A stretch of 64,000 bases of DNA from Rhyzopertha dominica (Eukaryota > Arthropoda > Insecta > Coleoptera > Bostrichidae): the NCBI GenBank assembly GCA_025024175.1, contig QCXZ01000064.1, positions 48,443,325 through 48,507,324 of the forward strand. The letters are read 5' to 3'. Shown here one piece after another: positions 34,318 through 44,849 of this stretch. The notes under the pieces are model-generated. The model ran no database searches. It had not been told where the DNA came from and saw only the letters and a list, made by a program, of their open reading frames with translations. The first letter of the stretch is position 1, and each line of letters starts with the position of its first letter. The translations under genes were made by a program, and so were the position numbers.

Positions 34318-35132
34318 TAAAGTGTGATTAATATTTCTCATATGCATGATTTCGCAAAGGCTGGCAAAATTCTGAATGAAGAACTTGACAGCTTAAGAAA
34401 ATTATCTGCTGAACACAACCTTGAATTGAATTCCTCCAAGTCGCAGCTGATGGTCTTTGGTAATAAAAGTAATACAACATTTCTTAAACAGTCTTTCAAT
34501 GTTTATATGGATGGTTCAAGGTTAATAATAGAAATTTGGGTATCATTATGGACACGCAGTTCCGATTACACCTGCATGTAACTAAGTTATTACAAAAGTC
34601 ATTTTCTAACCTTAAGCTTTTGTATGCTTGTACACATTATTTAACCGTTAATTTGAAAAAGCAACTATGCGATGCGTTCGTTCTCTTACACTTTAATTAT
34701 TGCAATTTCTGTTGGCCCCTGTTTGGATTCTGTTGATAGAAACAGGATTCAAAAGGTTCAGAATGCATGCTGTCGCTTTGTTTTTGGCTTGCAACGCGGG
34801 GACCATGTATCGCACAGGATTAATTCTTTGAACTGGTTACGCATGGATTCCCGCTGGAATTATCACTTAGGTTGTTGCGTCCATGCTTTACTAAGTTCTC
34901 CTCATACATGTGAAAATTTGAGGTCTAAGTTTGCCCCTCATTCATCTACGCATTCGCGTNATACACGAAATAAAGCTAAATATTTGTTGCCTCGCCATAG
35001 CTCTGCTATGTTCGTTGACTGCTTCACGCTGTAAGGCTGTATAACTCCCTTCCGAGTGCGTTTAAAAAACTAAATATTAACAAATTTAAATTTAAACTAA
35101 GACAGTTCGTTTTCGACCGTCAGATTTCATGA
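34318..35132 (+). pseudogene. Jockey/CR1-type LINE reverse transcriptase C-terminal part
   Basis: Three consecutive frames together read through the thumb and C-terminus of a LINE reverse transcriptase. They are ILNEELDSLRKLSAEHNLELNSSKSQLMVFG (34360-34470); LGIIMDTQFRLHLHV, SFSNLKLLY and LLHFNYCN (34530-34715); RIQKVQNACCRFVFGL, RGDHVSHRINSLNWLRMDSR and NKAKYLLPRHS (34740-35000); and finally RLYNSLPSAFKKL to a stop at 35130-35132. The blocks 'N..Ks..m.fg', 'LG...D..l....hv', 'h..Yc' and 'lQ..QN.c.RfvfgLrr.dHvs' are typical. The YADD catalytic box is missing at the 5' end: this is a normal 5'-truncated LINE insertion with at least three frameshifts and one N. Confidence 0.8.
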
Positions 35133-35139
35133 TTACCAC

Positions 35140-37700
35140 GACCCTCTTAACTCGTTCGGACTAAATGATGTTCGTTGACTACTTTTCAACAAATAGGTTG
35201 TCCGATATCCGATAACCAATTAAATATTTTATAAACATCGTACATATTATTCTGCTCCTTAACCAAATGTAATATTTCACTACGAAGAGAAGGTACTACA
35301 ACTTGGAATTTATTATAAAAAGGTTGACTGAGTTTTTTTTGTNTTAGTGTACTTTATCATTTAAAATGATTTAATAAAAACTTCTCTGTTACAGGAGCGG
35401 TTTAATCCTACTGGTAAGTGTCTATTAAATTTATTACATTTATCGACGCTAGCTATTACTGAAGGAATTAGTTGATTGTACTTATATCTACACAAGATAT
35501 ATCTTTATATTTATGGTATATTGTGTTATTAAATTTTAAATTATTAGTAAACCAATGTTTATTAGAATTAAATATAAAAATAAAATTCTTATTTTATTTT
35601 CATTTATAAATTTAAACTATCTGTATAGTGCACATTAAGCACACATTACGTTTTAACTTTGCTGGTAGTTATTAAATTGCCAACTTTGCTCTTACTGAGA
35701 TTAATTACTTACATCTGCTTGAGATTCCGTTTTGCGTTTTTTGAATCCTACAAACGCATATTCTGCGCCTCCGCCATTTCTTCCACATTTTAGCTGCGAA
35801 ACATAAATATTTTTAAATTGTTTTCGTTACAGCCTAAGGTATGGTTATGACCGAGTAGAAAAGAACACTTTAGACTCATATTTATTTAAGTTTAAAATTA
35901 TTAGTCTCATTAAGGATGCCCGCGGAATTATACTATCTGTACGACGTAATAAGACGTAATAAGAATCATAAAACGTTCTCAAATATTACCTCTCATAGAG
36001 TTCCAGGGAACTTTAAAGCAACAGAGCTATCTGCTGTGTCTTTTTTTTATAAAAGTGTACCTTTTTAAGAAGTAACATCCAAATACAAATCCCGCCAGTT
36101 AAAATTTCTTTACCGCAACTCATTCTCTTGGTATTTCTTCTTTTATATTTATATTTTAAGGAAATGCTTAATTATGATTATATGTTGATAAAAAACTAAT
36201 TTTAGGTATCTAAACAATAAAATAAAGTTAGAAAAGCAGCATGGTATAAAAATAGAAAATTTAAAAAAAAATGAAGGTTGCATATATTTGAGCAGGTAAA
36301 ATAGGTGAAATAGAAGATAATTAAACAGGGGAAATAAAGGGGAAATTGGACACGTACCTACATATTGATCCAAGCGCATAGTACCATAGCGGAAAATTTT
36401 GTTTGATACGACGACCGGAATTTCTCGACACAATTTTATTACGTATAATCAGTAATTATGCATACGTATTTGAAAATTGTTTAAATAACAAGTATCCGAA
36501 ATGGACACACACATTAAATAGTCCAGCTTTTGTAGTTTACATTATAATAAAAGCATCGTTCAATAGTTTCGCACCCGTGAGTTTCGCGCTACTGTAGGAA
36601 GAAGCAGAAAAGGTCTTGTAATGAAAACTGTAAAAGATTTATGCATCAGTTAATGAGCAAGTTGTATTTTATGGCTCATAGGATAGTGCTGCCAAAAGGA
36701 ACACAATCTGCAAACAACCTCTATTATTATTATTTTTAATTAATTAGTTATAATTCGGTATATACGCAAAATATCAAAAAAATATAAGTGTACCAATTTA
36801 TAAAAAATACTTCTTACTGACAGAAATACGAATGCCATTAACAGAGCCATCGCACCCCTTAATTCAAGATTAAGATTTAAGCTTTCCACGAGGCACTCTA
36901 ATGGTGACAAAAATCTGCCCTTCAGCAATGAATTGCAAATTTACAGTTAAATTTACTGGACGATGTAGCAATGTTTTATCTGTGTTACGGTTTTTAGCAT
37001 TATGATAACGTATTTGAGCTATGCAAAATTTTGAAGAGGTTGTTTTATTGATATACCAAATTTAACAGTAGAAACATCATTTTAATTGCATGGTGCGTAG
37101 GTAATTCACGAAAACCTATTACAATATCCATTAGATGTTGTAGAACATCAGTGTTTATATCAAAACTTGCCTGCCTGCTAGGAATCCCATTAGTTATTTC
37201 GTCTTACCATACTTGCGCTGGTGTTTGTTGGTATAATCAAAATGCTTGTACAAACATCGTAATATCAGCAATTCAACCGAACAAGTGGTTATGTCACCTT
37301 TAGTAGAACCAATAAATTTCACTTCTGGTGTCGCTGTGTTAAATAGTTCTATAGCTGTGAAGCATTTCAGATATTTGTTATACTCTGGCATTTTCTGGTA
37401 CTTCAAGGCTTGCAATAAAAAATGGGACGATTAAGTAACATTTGTAAGAAATTAAATAGTAATTCTCAAAATAGTGGCTTACTTATTTCAAGTACTTATA
37501 CTGTCTTCATCAGGAAGCGAAAGAAAAATAATCCTTCGGGATAAAACACGTTATCTAAAGAGGTTCCACAAGTCTCAATAATAATTTTTATTCACTTGAT
37601 GATAATTTATTAAAAAAAGGAAAATAACCTCAGCTTTTTTCTTTTTTGATGCCAGTTTCAATAATTTAATTGATCAAATAGTAGCAGTTTAATTTTAATT
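35140..37700. other. AT-rich DNA, no recognised gene
   Basis: Several open frames of 60-94 codons occur, but none has a recognisable motif, and the minus-strand 94-codon frame at 36149-36433 is a low-complexity F/L/Y-rich translation of purine-rich DNA. Nothing is supported here. Confidence 0.4.
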
Positions 37701-37707
37701 TGCAAAC

Positions 37708-38560
37708 ATGGTAAAGCTCAATGATACTGAACGAATTGAAATTCCTAATGGTGGTTGCCTATGAAGATATAGAACATTCACAGCAAGATGTTTGTGATTT
37801 ATTTATTAATGTTCATCTGAAGAGAATTAACAGTGTTCAAATTGTTTAGAATATACAAATGATATACCAATGCCTGGAAGTCTGAAATTAGCTACATCAA
37901 GCTCTTGTAACCATGGGCGTAGCTAGGGGGTCTCGGGAGGGTCTAAGCCTCCCTTCCCCAAAAACTTCTCGATAGCCCTAAAAATATTTCTCAAGGTTTA
38001 AATATAATAATTTATTTATATGTATTGGCTATAAATTTTTATGAAATACGATAAAACTGCCATCGCCAAAGCTACCTCCACTGAAGAGGTCAACTTCACT
38101 ATTTAATGTTTTATTGCCTATCGCAAATAATAATTATTACTCGAGGGAGTTCAGCCCCCTTGAAATATTATGTTAGCTACGCCTATTCTTGTAACTCACG
38201 TGCCGCCGCTACCGGTCTAGTGAGAATTCTCACCGAATAATGGAACAGCATACACATTATCCTCAAAAACTAAACGTGTGGGCTGGTATTATTAGTAACA
38301 TGTTATAGGTCCATACATAATAAATGGAAATTTAACAGTAGAAGCTGAACTTACTGCGTGGTAATATTATATTATACCTTATGGATTGTGCATTTATTTC
38401 CTGATAATGATGATTGATGAGTAATTCCACACCGCAATGACAGATTTCAACAAGGCTGCGCTCTACCACACTTTACTGTTTACCTGTACCTGTATAGCGT
38501 AGGACGTCGGAGAAGTATTGAATGATCTGCTAGATAGCCTAATTTAATTTCATTTGATGT
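37708..38560 (+). pseudogene. Deleted mariner transposase, interrupted by a smaller element
   Basis: The start reads MVKLNDTERIEI (37708), then after a frameshift DVCDLFINVHLKRIN and PMPGSLKLATS, matching the N-terminal helix-turn-helix of a mariner transposase (M..L...ERIEIL ... GRPKLATS). After the inserted 275-base element come HYPQKLNVWAGIISN (about 38255), then FQQGCALPHFT (about 38448) and GRRRSIE with SFD (about 38500-38550), corresponding to the second and third catalytic regions. The second catalytic D (normally QQDGAP) is changed to QQGCAL. Large internal deletions are evident because about 900 bases including the insert cover a protein of about 330 residues. The family is related to the DD41D copy at 46715-49212 but not identical to it. 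Confidence 0.65.
37912..38186. mobile_element. 275-base MITE with 9-base target duplication (hAT-like)
   Basis: The element lies between two identical copies of TCTTGTAAC (37903-37911 and 38187-38195). Its ends are short inverted repeats: the left end has GGGCGTAGCTAGG (37916) and the right end, reversed, has AGGCGTAGCTAAC. An 8-base duplication with short imperfect inverted repeats points to the hAT superfamily; the ninth matching base may be chance. There is no coding capacity. It landed inside an already decaying mariner transposase, giving a relative date. The core carries a CCTCCCTTCCCC tract. Confidence 0.75.
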
Positions 38561-38564
38561 TTCC

Positions 38565-40150
38565 TCTCGGGTCATTTGAAGTCAGATAACAAAGCAAAAC
38601 TAATCAATCTGCAACGGCTGGGGAATAGGAAATGCGTTGACATATAAAAACAAAAAGTGTACTGACAAACGAAAAATAATCAGCAAAAAAGCTTCTGTTA
38701 GGGATTACAAAGTTTGTGGATACAGAAATAAACGGTTCCACATTTTTACTAATCCCGTGTAAGTGACTGATAAATACTGCACGAAGTAGCTACGAGGGTT
38801 AATCCCTACGCTCCGGCCATGACCTATTTCTAAGTGGTTGCTTGGTTAATATATTTGACTACCATCATCTTAGAACGTCGCTGTCATGTGGGTAATTCTT
38901 GAACTGCGTGTCGTGATTGTTCATAAAATAGATTCTGTAGAGCATACATAAAGCTTTGTAATGAATTACCAAGTTTATTTCCCTGCTTGAAAGTTCCAAA
39001 ACGTTCTACTGTGTATGTATCCTTAAGACATTTGTAAAATGGCACATCGTATTTAAGTTTTAAGTTACGTTTATGTACACATATATATCTTTTACATTTG
39101 AAGGATTTATGTATTATTAGTTTTTTTTTGTTTCCTTTGATATAATAATAAACAAAGTTTTGATTTTCAACAATATTTTATTTAATTGCCTTACCTAAAA
39201 CGTATATGAAGCAACATTATCGTTGTGTTTATTGTAGCAGCAAAAATTTTGTAGATTTGTTATAAATTGTGGTTTAATGAAACAGTTAGGTTAGTTGGAA
39301 GAGTACTTAAAGAATTGGAAGTCAAACACAGTCATTTGTTGCCTAATCACTTAGGATTTAGGATTTCAATTTCATTGTGTATTTTTCTGCATATATCTAA
39401 TGTTAAATTTAACACAATTTTATTGTTGAAGGCATTGGGGTTTGCGGTACGTCAAGCACCAAGTAACTGTGCAACTTTGTCATAATATTGTGGATGATAT
39501 AACTATAATCTAGTTTAATTTCTAACAAATTTTGCCCACAACAATTTTTAAACTGAATTAACTATACCTTATTGCTGTCACATATGTACGCACAAATTGC
39601 CGTTACACCAATTGGTTTTAATTTTTACAATAAATTTTTCTCCGCGCAAATAGCTGTAATAAGGTAGCTCCATAAAAGGGCATCTACGTGTATACTAAAG
39701 TAAATAATGTACAGTAGGCGTACACAATATAGAGAATGCGATATTTTAGGTTGTTTGCCAGTTGACATTTCTTGTACGTATAATGTAACTGCGGTTCCAT
39801 GTAAACTGGGTAAATGAATGGAAGTAACCTTAACATTTACTGTATTTAAGGTTCTGTTGTACAGAAGCGGTTTAAATTTGAACAAAGTTCAACTTCAGGT
39901 CATTGCTTACCAACTGAGTTCCGCTCTTTTGATTGGTATTACCATAGCAACAACCTGAGTTGAACTTATAATCGGGTCTAAAGTGCTACTGATGATTATT
40001 TCAGAATTTATTTTGTTTTCATGGTGTTAACAAATTTTCACTTTTTTATTCTAATGTTTCAGAATGTGGTTTTTATTTGTTATTTTCCATTGCCTACATT
40101 GATTACAATCTTCAAGTACTCTACATCTACACCATTGTCTATGTGTAAAC
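38565..40150. other. Intergenic DNA with one hairpin
   Basis: No coding motif is recognised. At 39886-39970 an inverted pair (aagttcaacttcaggt ... and acctgagttgaactt) encloses 'ggtattaccatagcaac', which reversed is GTTGCTATGGTAATA, close to the X-box sequence bound by RFX factors. Given the hairpin context, a small MITE is the simpler reading. Confidence 0.35.
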
Positions 40151-40151
40151 A

Positions 40152-40960
40152 ATGCAATTGTCTACACCGCTCATCCCTGGTGCCAACTCAAATTCACGAA
40201 GACGTGGTGACAACTTTCTACTGTTTCTTGTGACACAGTCAAACGCTGCATGGAGTCGAGAATTTCAATGCGGAAGAACATACTGTGAAACCCAACATGC
40301 CGATGGTCTTCTCATAAAGGTAATAGTAGGCAAAAACATCGAAAAGGTACACGATATCGCACTGCAAGACCGAGGATTTCGCATCAGGGATATTGTGGAA
40401 GATACTGGCTTATCATATCATATAGTGCATCACATACTGACTAAAGAATTAGATACGAAAAAGATGAGTGTTAGGTGGATTCCCCCAATATTAAGCACTA
40501 ATATAGATAAATCGGGTGTTGACTTGTGAGCATCTTTTGGAAAGGTATCGAGCAAACAAACGGGATTTTTGTTAGTCGGTATGTGACCATGGGCGAGTCA
40601 TGAATGCACTACTATGATCCCGAGACCAGAAAGCGCAAAGTAAGGAGTGAAAACATCGCGGCTCTCCTCCTCTACGCAAATTCAAACTCGTGTCCCGTCT
40701 GCTGAAAAGGTATTGCTGTCTATGTTTTGGGATACTCAAGAAATCATCCTGAATGACTATTTGCAAAAATGGCAGAGCATTACAGAGGCCTATTGCGCAC
40801 AACTAATTTCTAAACTTAGAGACGCTCTTAAGGAGAAACGCCTAGGAAAGTTAAGGAAAGCTGTGTTGTTCTGTCAGGCTAATGCTCCCAGACACACATG
40901 TTGTATTGCTATAGCTGCTATACACCAAGCAGGCATTGAATTAATTATAAGAACCGATGT
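40152..40960 (+). pseudogene. Mariner transposase relic (mos/SETMAR-like type)
   Basis: Frames in order read NIEKVHDIALQDRGFRIRDI, VEDTGLSYHIVHHILTKEL and KKMSVRWIPPIL (40330-40500, helix-turn-helix part). A shift then gives VTMGES and MHYYDPETRKRK (about 40580-40640), then VLLSMFWDTQEIILNDYL, ITEAYCAQLISKLRDALKEKR and VLFCQANAPRHT (40710-40900). These are the standard blocks of DD34D-type mariners. The first catalytic site reads TMGES where TGDES is expected. The second reads CQANAPRHT where (H)QDNAP is expected, so the aspartate is replaced by alanine. The third catalytic block (PPYSPDLAP) is absent. It is dead, with no terminal repeats identified, and of a different family from the DD41D copies. 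Confidence 0.75.
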
Positions 40961-40989
40961 ACCAAGTGCATTAGTGCAGAGGGAGACTA

Positions 40990-41780
40990 TGTCAAAAAAT
41001 AAAAAATAAAAAAATATAATGCCACTGTAGCTTTACTGCAAGGGAGTCAGGAGTGCAGCATGAGGATTCAGTACCCTCGTACAACACAACGGACATAAGG
41101 AAAGCTATACGCACCAAATTACAGTTATATATAAAATATAAATCAAGCAGAATATATTCGCGATAAACGAATAGCATATAACGTAGCTGTCTGATGCAAT
41201 CTCACGCTAAACGCAGAAATCGAATCGTAATCCAGCAGCTCGCTCCCCTTCGGTCTTTTAACTTTCGGCGATAAAGGAGAAAAACGGTAAACCTAATTCG
41301 GTGTAGGACAATTGTTGGATTGCTTCGGGAACATCAAAGCTACTATAACCTGGAGTAGAAGCGACTATCACCCTCAGAGTACGTCCATTATTACGAAACG
41401 GTTGAAATGCTACCCAGGTCTAGAAATCCATTACAAGGGTGAATGATGAATTGCGGCACGCTGTTGCTGCACCCAATCAATTATGACGGCGATACAGAAC
41501 TAAACGTTTTAAAACCGTGAATTTACCGATTGTAGCAACACCCAGAAAACAAAGTTTGTGAGATACTTTTTTAATTCTTCTAAATAAAACATCCATTCAT
41601 ATTTTTTTTACCTACTCGCGTTTCAACCGTCTTCTATTTTTAGTTTTTTGAAGGTATGTGACTACGGATCAGAAGACTGTGCTTTAAGAGTCGCTTATGG
41701 CTTGTGAACTAATGTAGCTACTACCTCGTTGCTTCTATCTGATATATTTTCAAGATGATTTAGTTTCAAAACTGAATTGA
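40990..41780. other. Intergenic DNA, no recognised gene
   Basis: Moderately AT-rich with no motif and no repeat that I can delimit. Confidence 0.35.
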
Positions 41781-41789
41781 TTTTCATGT

Positions 41790-41972
41790 TCGATAGGATT
41801 TTCTTTCTATTTATATGAACACAAGAGATAGTTATTGGTACAACAGGCCAATAGAATGTACTGAAAAAGTATTGCCAAATTTGACCGGGAATCCGACCCA
41901 GGACCTTTTGGTTGCTAGTCAAACGTGATAACCACTGCACTATCAAAGCCCTATTCAGTTCGAGGTCATCCG
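41790..41972 (-). mobile_element. tRNA-derived SINE, copy B
   Basis: On the minus strand gatgacctcgaactgaat is followed by a tRNA-like region (41881-41951) with A-box TAGTGCAGTGGTTATCACG and B-box-like GGGTCGGATTCCC, then GGCAATACTTTTTCAGTAC. It shares head, tRNA part and immediate tail with copy A (15790-15912) and is the better preserved. The sequence GTGGTTATCACGTTTG resembles the D-arm of tRNA-Val, so an origin from that tRNA is plausible. Where the body ends beyond 41790 cannot be told from two copies. The 83-codon minus-strand frame over it is only a translation of the SINE. Confidence 0.75.
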
Positions 41973-42104
41973 CCGCATTTGCATTTAAATCGCTTCGTCG
42001 TTCAGTATTGTCGAGCTCTGAGGGAAATTTTAGAGAAAACTAGCAAACCGCGAAGTGTGGCACATTGTAAAAAAGTGTCTTGCGATAGAAAAATCAAAAA
42101 TTGA

Positions 42105-42300
42105 CATTTCGAGAAGTCATTAGAACATTCTGAAAAATCATTGCGGGNAAAGTGAGACGATCTGAGAACATTCTAGATTCTAGAAGATACAATAGAAGAC
42201 GTAAGAACTGCCAATTGTAGTACATTACCGTAACCGTCTCGCGGTGAAGATGTCGAAAAGCGACGTTTCGGAAAGGTCATCGAACATTCTACAACATTCA
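42105..42300. repeat. Diverged duplication carrying three GAACATTCT words
   Basis: 'gacatttcgagaagtcattagaacattct' (42103) and 'gacgtttcggaaaggtcatcgaacattct' (42262) are diverged direct copies about 159 bases apart. GAACATTCT occurs at 42123-42131, 42166-42174 and 42282-42290. The middle one continues as GAACATTCTAGATTCTAGAA, which satisfies the heat-shock-element pattern of alternating GAA and TTC units apart from one base. No gene follows on either side, so a regulatory role is unproven. Confidence 0.45.
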
Positions 42301-42304
42301 ATAT

Positions 42305-43860
42305 AAGAGGAAAAAACCGTCTCGCTGCTATATAGAAAACCAAAAAAACTGACCCACCTGCTAGTATTCAAATTACAATATAGCGGGTGTCCACTAAAAC
42401 AGTCGTCAACTTGCTTATGACTTCGATATAACACTTTAACATATGTAAATTATTTCAATTCCGTTACATATTTATGTATTTAATCGTGCTCGCCGCTGCT
42501 TATTTTGGATTACCATAGCAGTATTGCATTCTACAGTTTAAATTCTTCACTCATATGCAAGTATTATCATATCGTTTGTTTATTTTAGTTTAATTATTAA
42601 ATTTGACACTTTATACTAATGCATATAAAATATATGTGACCATAAAATTACTTACTGCTGACCAAAGGTAGTAACCACTAACCTTTATCATGTCTGGTTT
42701 ATAGCAAGAAATAATTCTATTGGGTTCTAGAACAATAAAATGGGAACGACCTCAATAGCAATGAAAATCCAGTTGTTCGCAATAAAACATTTTAATCCGC
42801 TTCCAACGTGTTCTGGAATTTTAATGACGGGCTCTTGAATATGTAAATACATATTCGAAATGGACAAAATTATGGTATCTGTTTTTTGCTTGCCAGTTTG
42901 ACCCGGTACACAGATGCTACGGAAACCTACATCAAAACATCAAAACGTTTAACTGTCATTGTGTTGTACCGCTTAAACAAACCTAGCATGCCAGAAAAGA
43001 ACAAACTTAAGTTAATATAGTTGGGCCTTAGTTCTTAATATAGTCAAAATAGACCAGAAAACCGATTTGAACAACATAAATCAGCTCTCTGAAAACATCG
43101 ATTCGATTGTGATTTAAAATCACGAGCCTTTAATTGCTCTCAGTAAACTATTTCTGTTTACAAAACACAGAAACCTACCAATAGATTCAAAAGTATTTGG
43201 TATAACATATATTTTCTACAAAGATTTCTACAACCTCAACAACAAACCAAGCTACAACCCGAAAATATTACATTGGGACAATTGACAAGGAATACACCAT
43301 AGTTACCACTATATATGAGTATATTTTTCTACATAAGCATATATCGTTGATTCTTAAAGATCGAGTTAGCCAGTGCTGAATGAGGATGCAGACACAAAGA
43401 TTAATATTAAAGTTATTATGTTACATTTGGACTTTCCTTAATATGGCATAAAGTGGTGTTTTAAACATCGGTATAAAGGGCTTAAATTTGTTGTGTTAGA
43501 GGTACTGGTAGCCCTGCTTATAAAAGAAAGTGACGTTGGTTGAAATACTGAATGTTGCATTTTTGGTATTATTAAAAATATTATTTCAATTATGCATGGA
43601 ATCGAGTAATATATATTTTAATAAAATAAGCGCAATTGTAATTTAACAAAAAAATAAAAAAACATCATGAAATAAATCAACATTATATTATTTACTTTTT
43701 CACTTTGCTATCTTTTACGGTCAACACACAATTGGGTATTATCACTTTTTTTTTACATTACATGAAATGAATCTTGAAGTGCATATATATCGTACGCCAT
43801 GTTAAAAAAAAATAAAAAATATTTGTAGGTAGAGAATTTCAGGTCTGAAATTCAAATCTT
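42305..43860. other. AT-rich DNA, no recognised gene
   Basis: No motif or delimitable repeat was seen. Confidence 0.4.
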
Positions 43861-43864
43861 AGGA

Positions 43865-44845
43865 GTCACCGCCAAAACGCTTCTATCCAAAGTTATTCAA
43901 CTCGTGACGTCAAGTGTCATATAAACATTACCTAGGAGCGTGCTGTTTAATGGTGTAGTATCAGTCTTGTATTGGGAAAGCTTTTGTGTGGTGTTTACCA
44001 TCAAAAAGTGATTCGTGTAGTTTTACAAGCATCTATTATGTATGGAAAATAAAACAAGTGTTGTTTTGTATATGGCTATAAAAGTGCTTCAGTCAGTATA
44101 GCTAACAAAATTTTTGTAACCGTTCCTCGAGATTATCAACGTACGAAAGGCCCCTAGACGTGATATGCCGAAATCGCAAAGTTTGTTTTTCTGTTGTGAA
44201 GATCATCTTAATTCTTATTGTAAGTTTTATTATTCTTTTTGGGGTTATAAGTGTTTACCATTCAGTTTCCATTTTGTTATAGCTTGAAGAGGATATGATA
44301 AATTATATGCGTTTTAAGTTGATAGAGGGAAATGTTATAATAAAGAACGACGTTGTTCCCCATATATTCCAGACCGAAAACGAGCCGCAAGAGCCCCGAA
44401 AATAAATAGCAATTTATATTTATTTTGACCTCTAAAATAAATGTCAAGTTTAGGGTACATTTTTGATTCTTACATTTTTATGTTTACAAATAGTATGTTT
44501 CCAACAACCCACTGTGATCAGATTATCAATGCTACGTTAATTTGATAAACAGTTCATTTATGCTGTTGCTTTTACGTTCCTCATCTCCGCCGCGTTGAAC
44601 CGCTCGTTGCTGTATACAAATTCCATAACCATGAGCATGCCTTCAGAAGTCATAACTCATAAGTATTTCACTTTTTCTTGGCGTATTTTAATTCGCTTGT
44701 TATAAAATGAACGCAAACGACAAACTGATAAATTGACGGGCTGAGGCTGACGCGTGACGCGTGACGCGCTAACGCGAGATGTAAACAAGCGGCCATTTAC
44801 GAGACACCTGACGTCACGGCCAGAATGTTCGCGTTTTGGCGGTCC
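43865..44845 (+). mobile_element. P/THAP-type deletion derivative (about 980 bases)
   Basis: The ends form an inverted repeat. Left 43865-43932 has gtcaccgccaaaacgc and, after a gap, gtgacgtcaagtgtc. Right 44788-44845, reversed, has ggaccgccaaaacgc and gtgacgtcaggtgtc. Between them only the THAP-domain part of a P-element-like transposase is recognisable; the catalytic core is absent, so this is an internally deleted non-autonomous copy. The right part includes a gacgcgt/gacgcg triple near 44750 and GC-rich subterminal DNA. No clear 8-base target duplication was found, so the outer limits are approximate. Confidence 0.65.
44056..44402 (+). pseudogene. THAP domain (DNA-binding part of a P-type transposase), broken
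   Basis: Frame one from 44056 gives KCCFVYGYKSASVSIANKIFVTVPRDYQR, then a stop. A second frame gives RRDMPKSQSLFFCCEDHLN (44157-44213). After an intron-like gap a third gives LEEDMINYMRFKLIEG and KNDVVPHIF (44283-44370), with a stop at 44400-44402. The C-x(2-4)-C start, 'FFCCEDH' and the AVPYIF-like 'VVPHIF' end are the expected THAP landmarks; the second zinc-finger cysteine appears as Y (VYGY for VxGC). Between the second and third parts, GTAAGT at 44220 and TTATAG ending at 44282 give a clean GT-AG intron of about 63 bases, though the joined frame is off by one. Confidence 0.7.
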
Positions 44846-44849
44846 CTTT

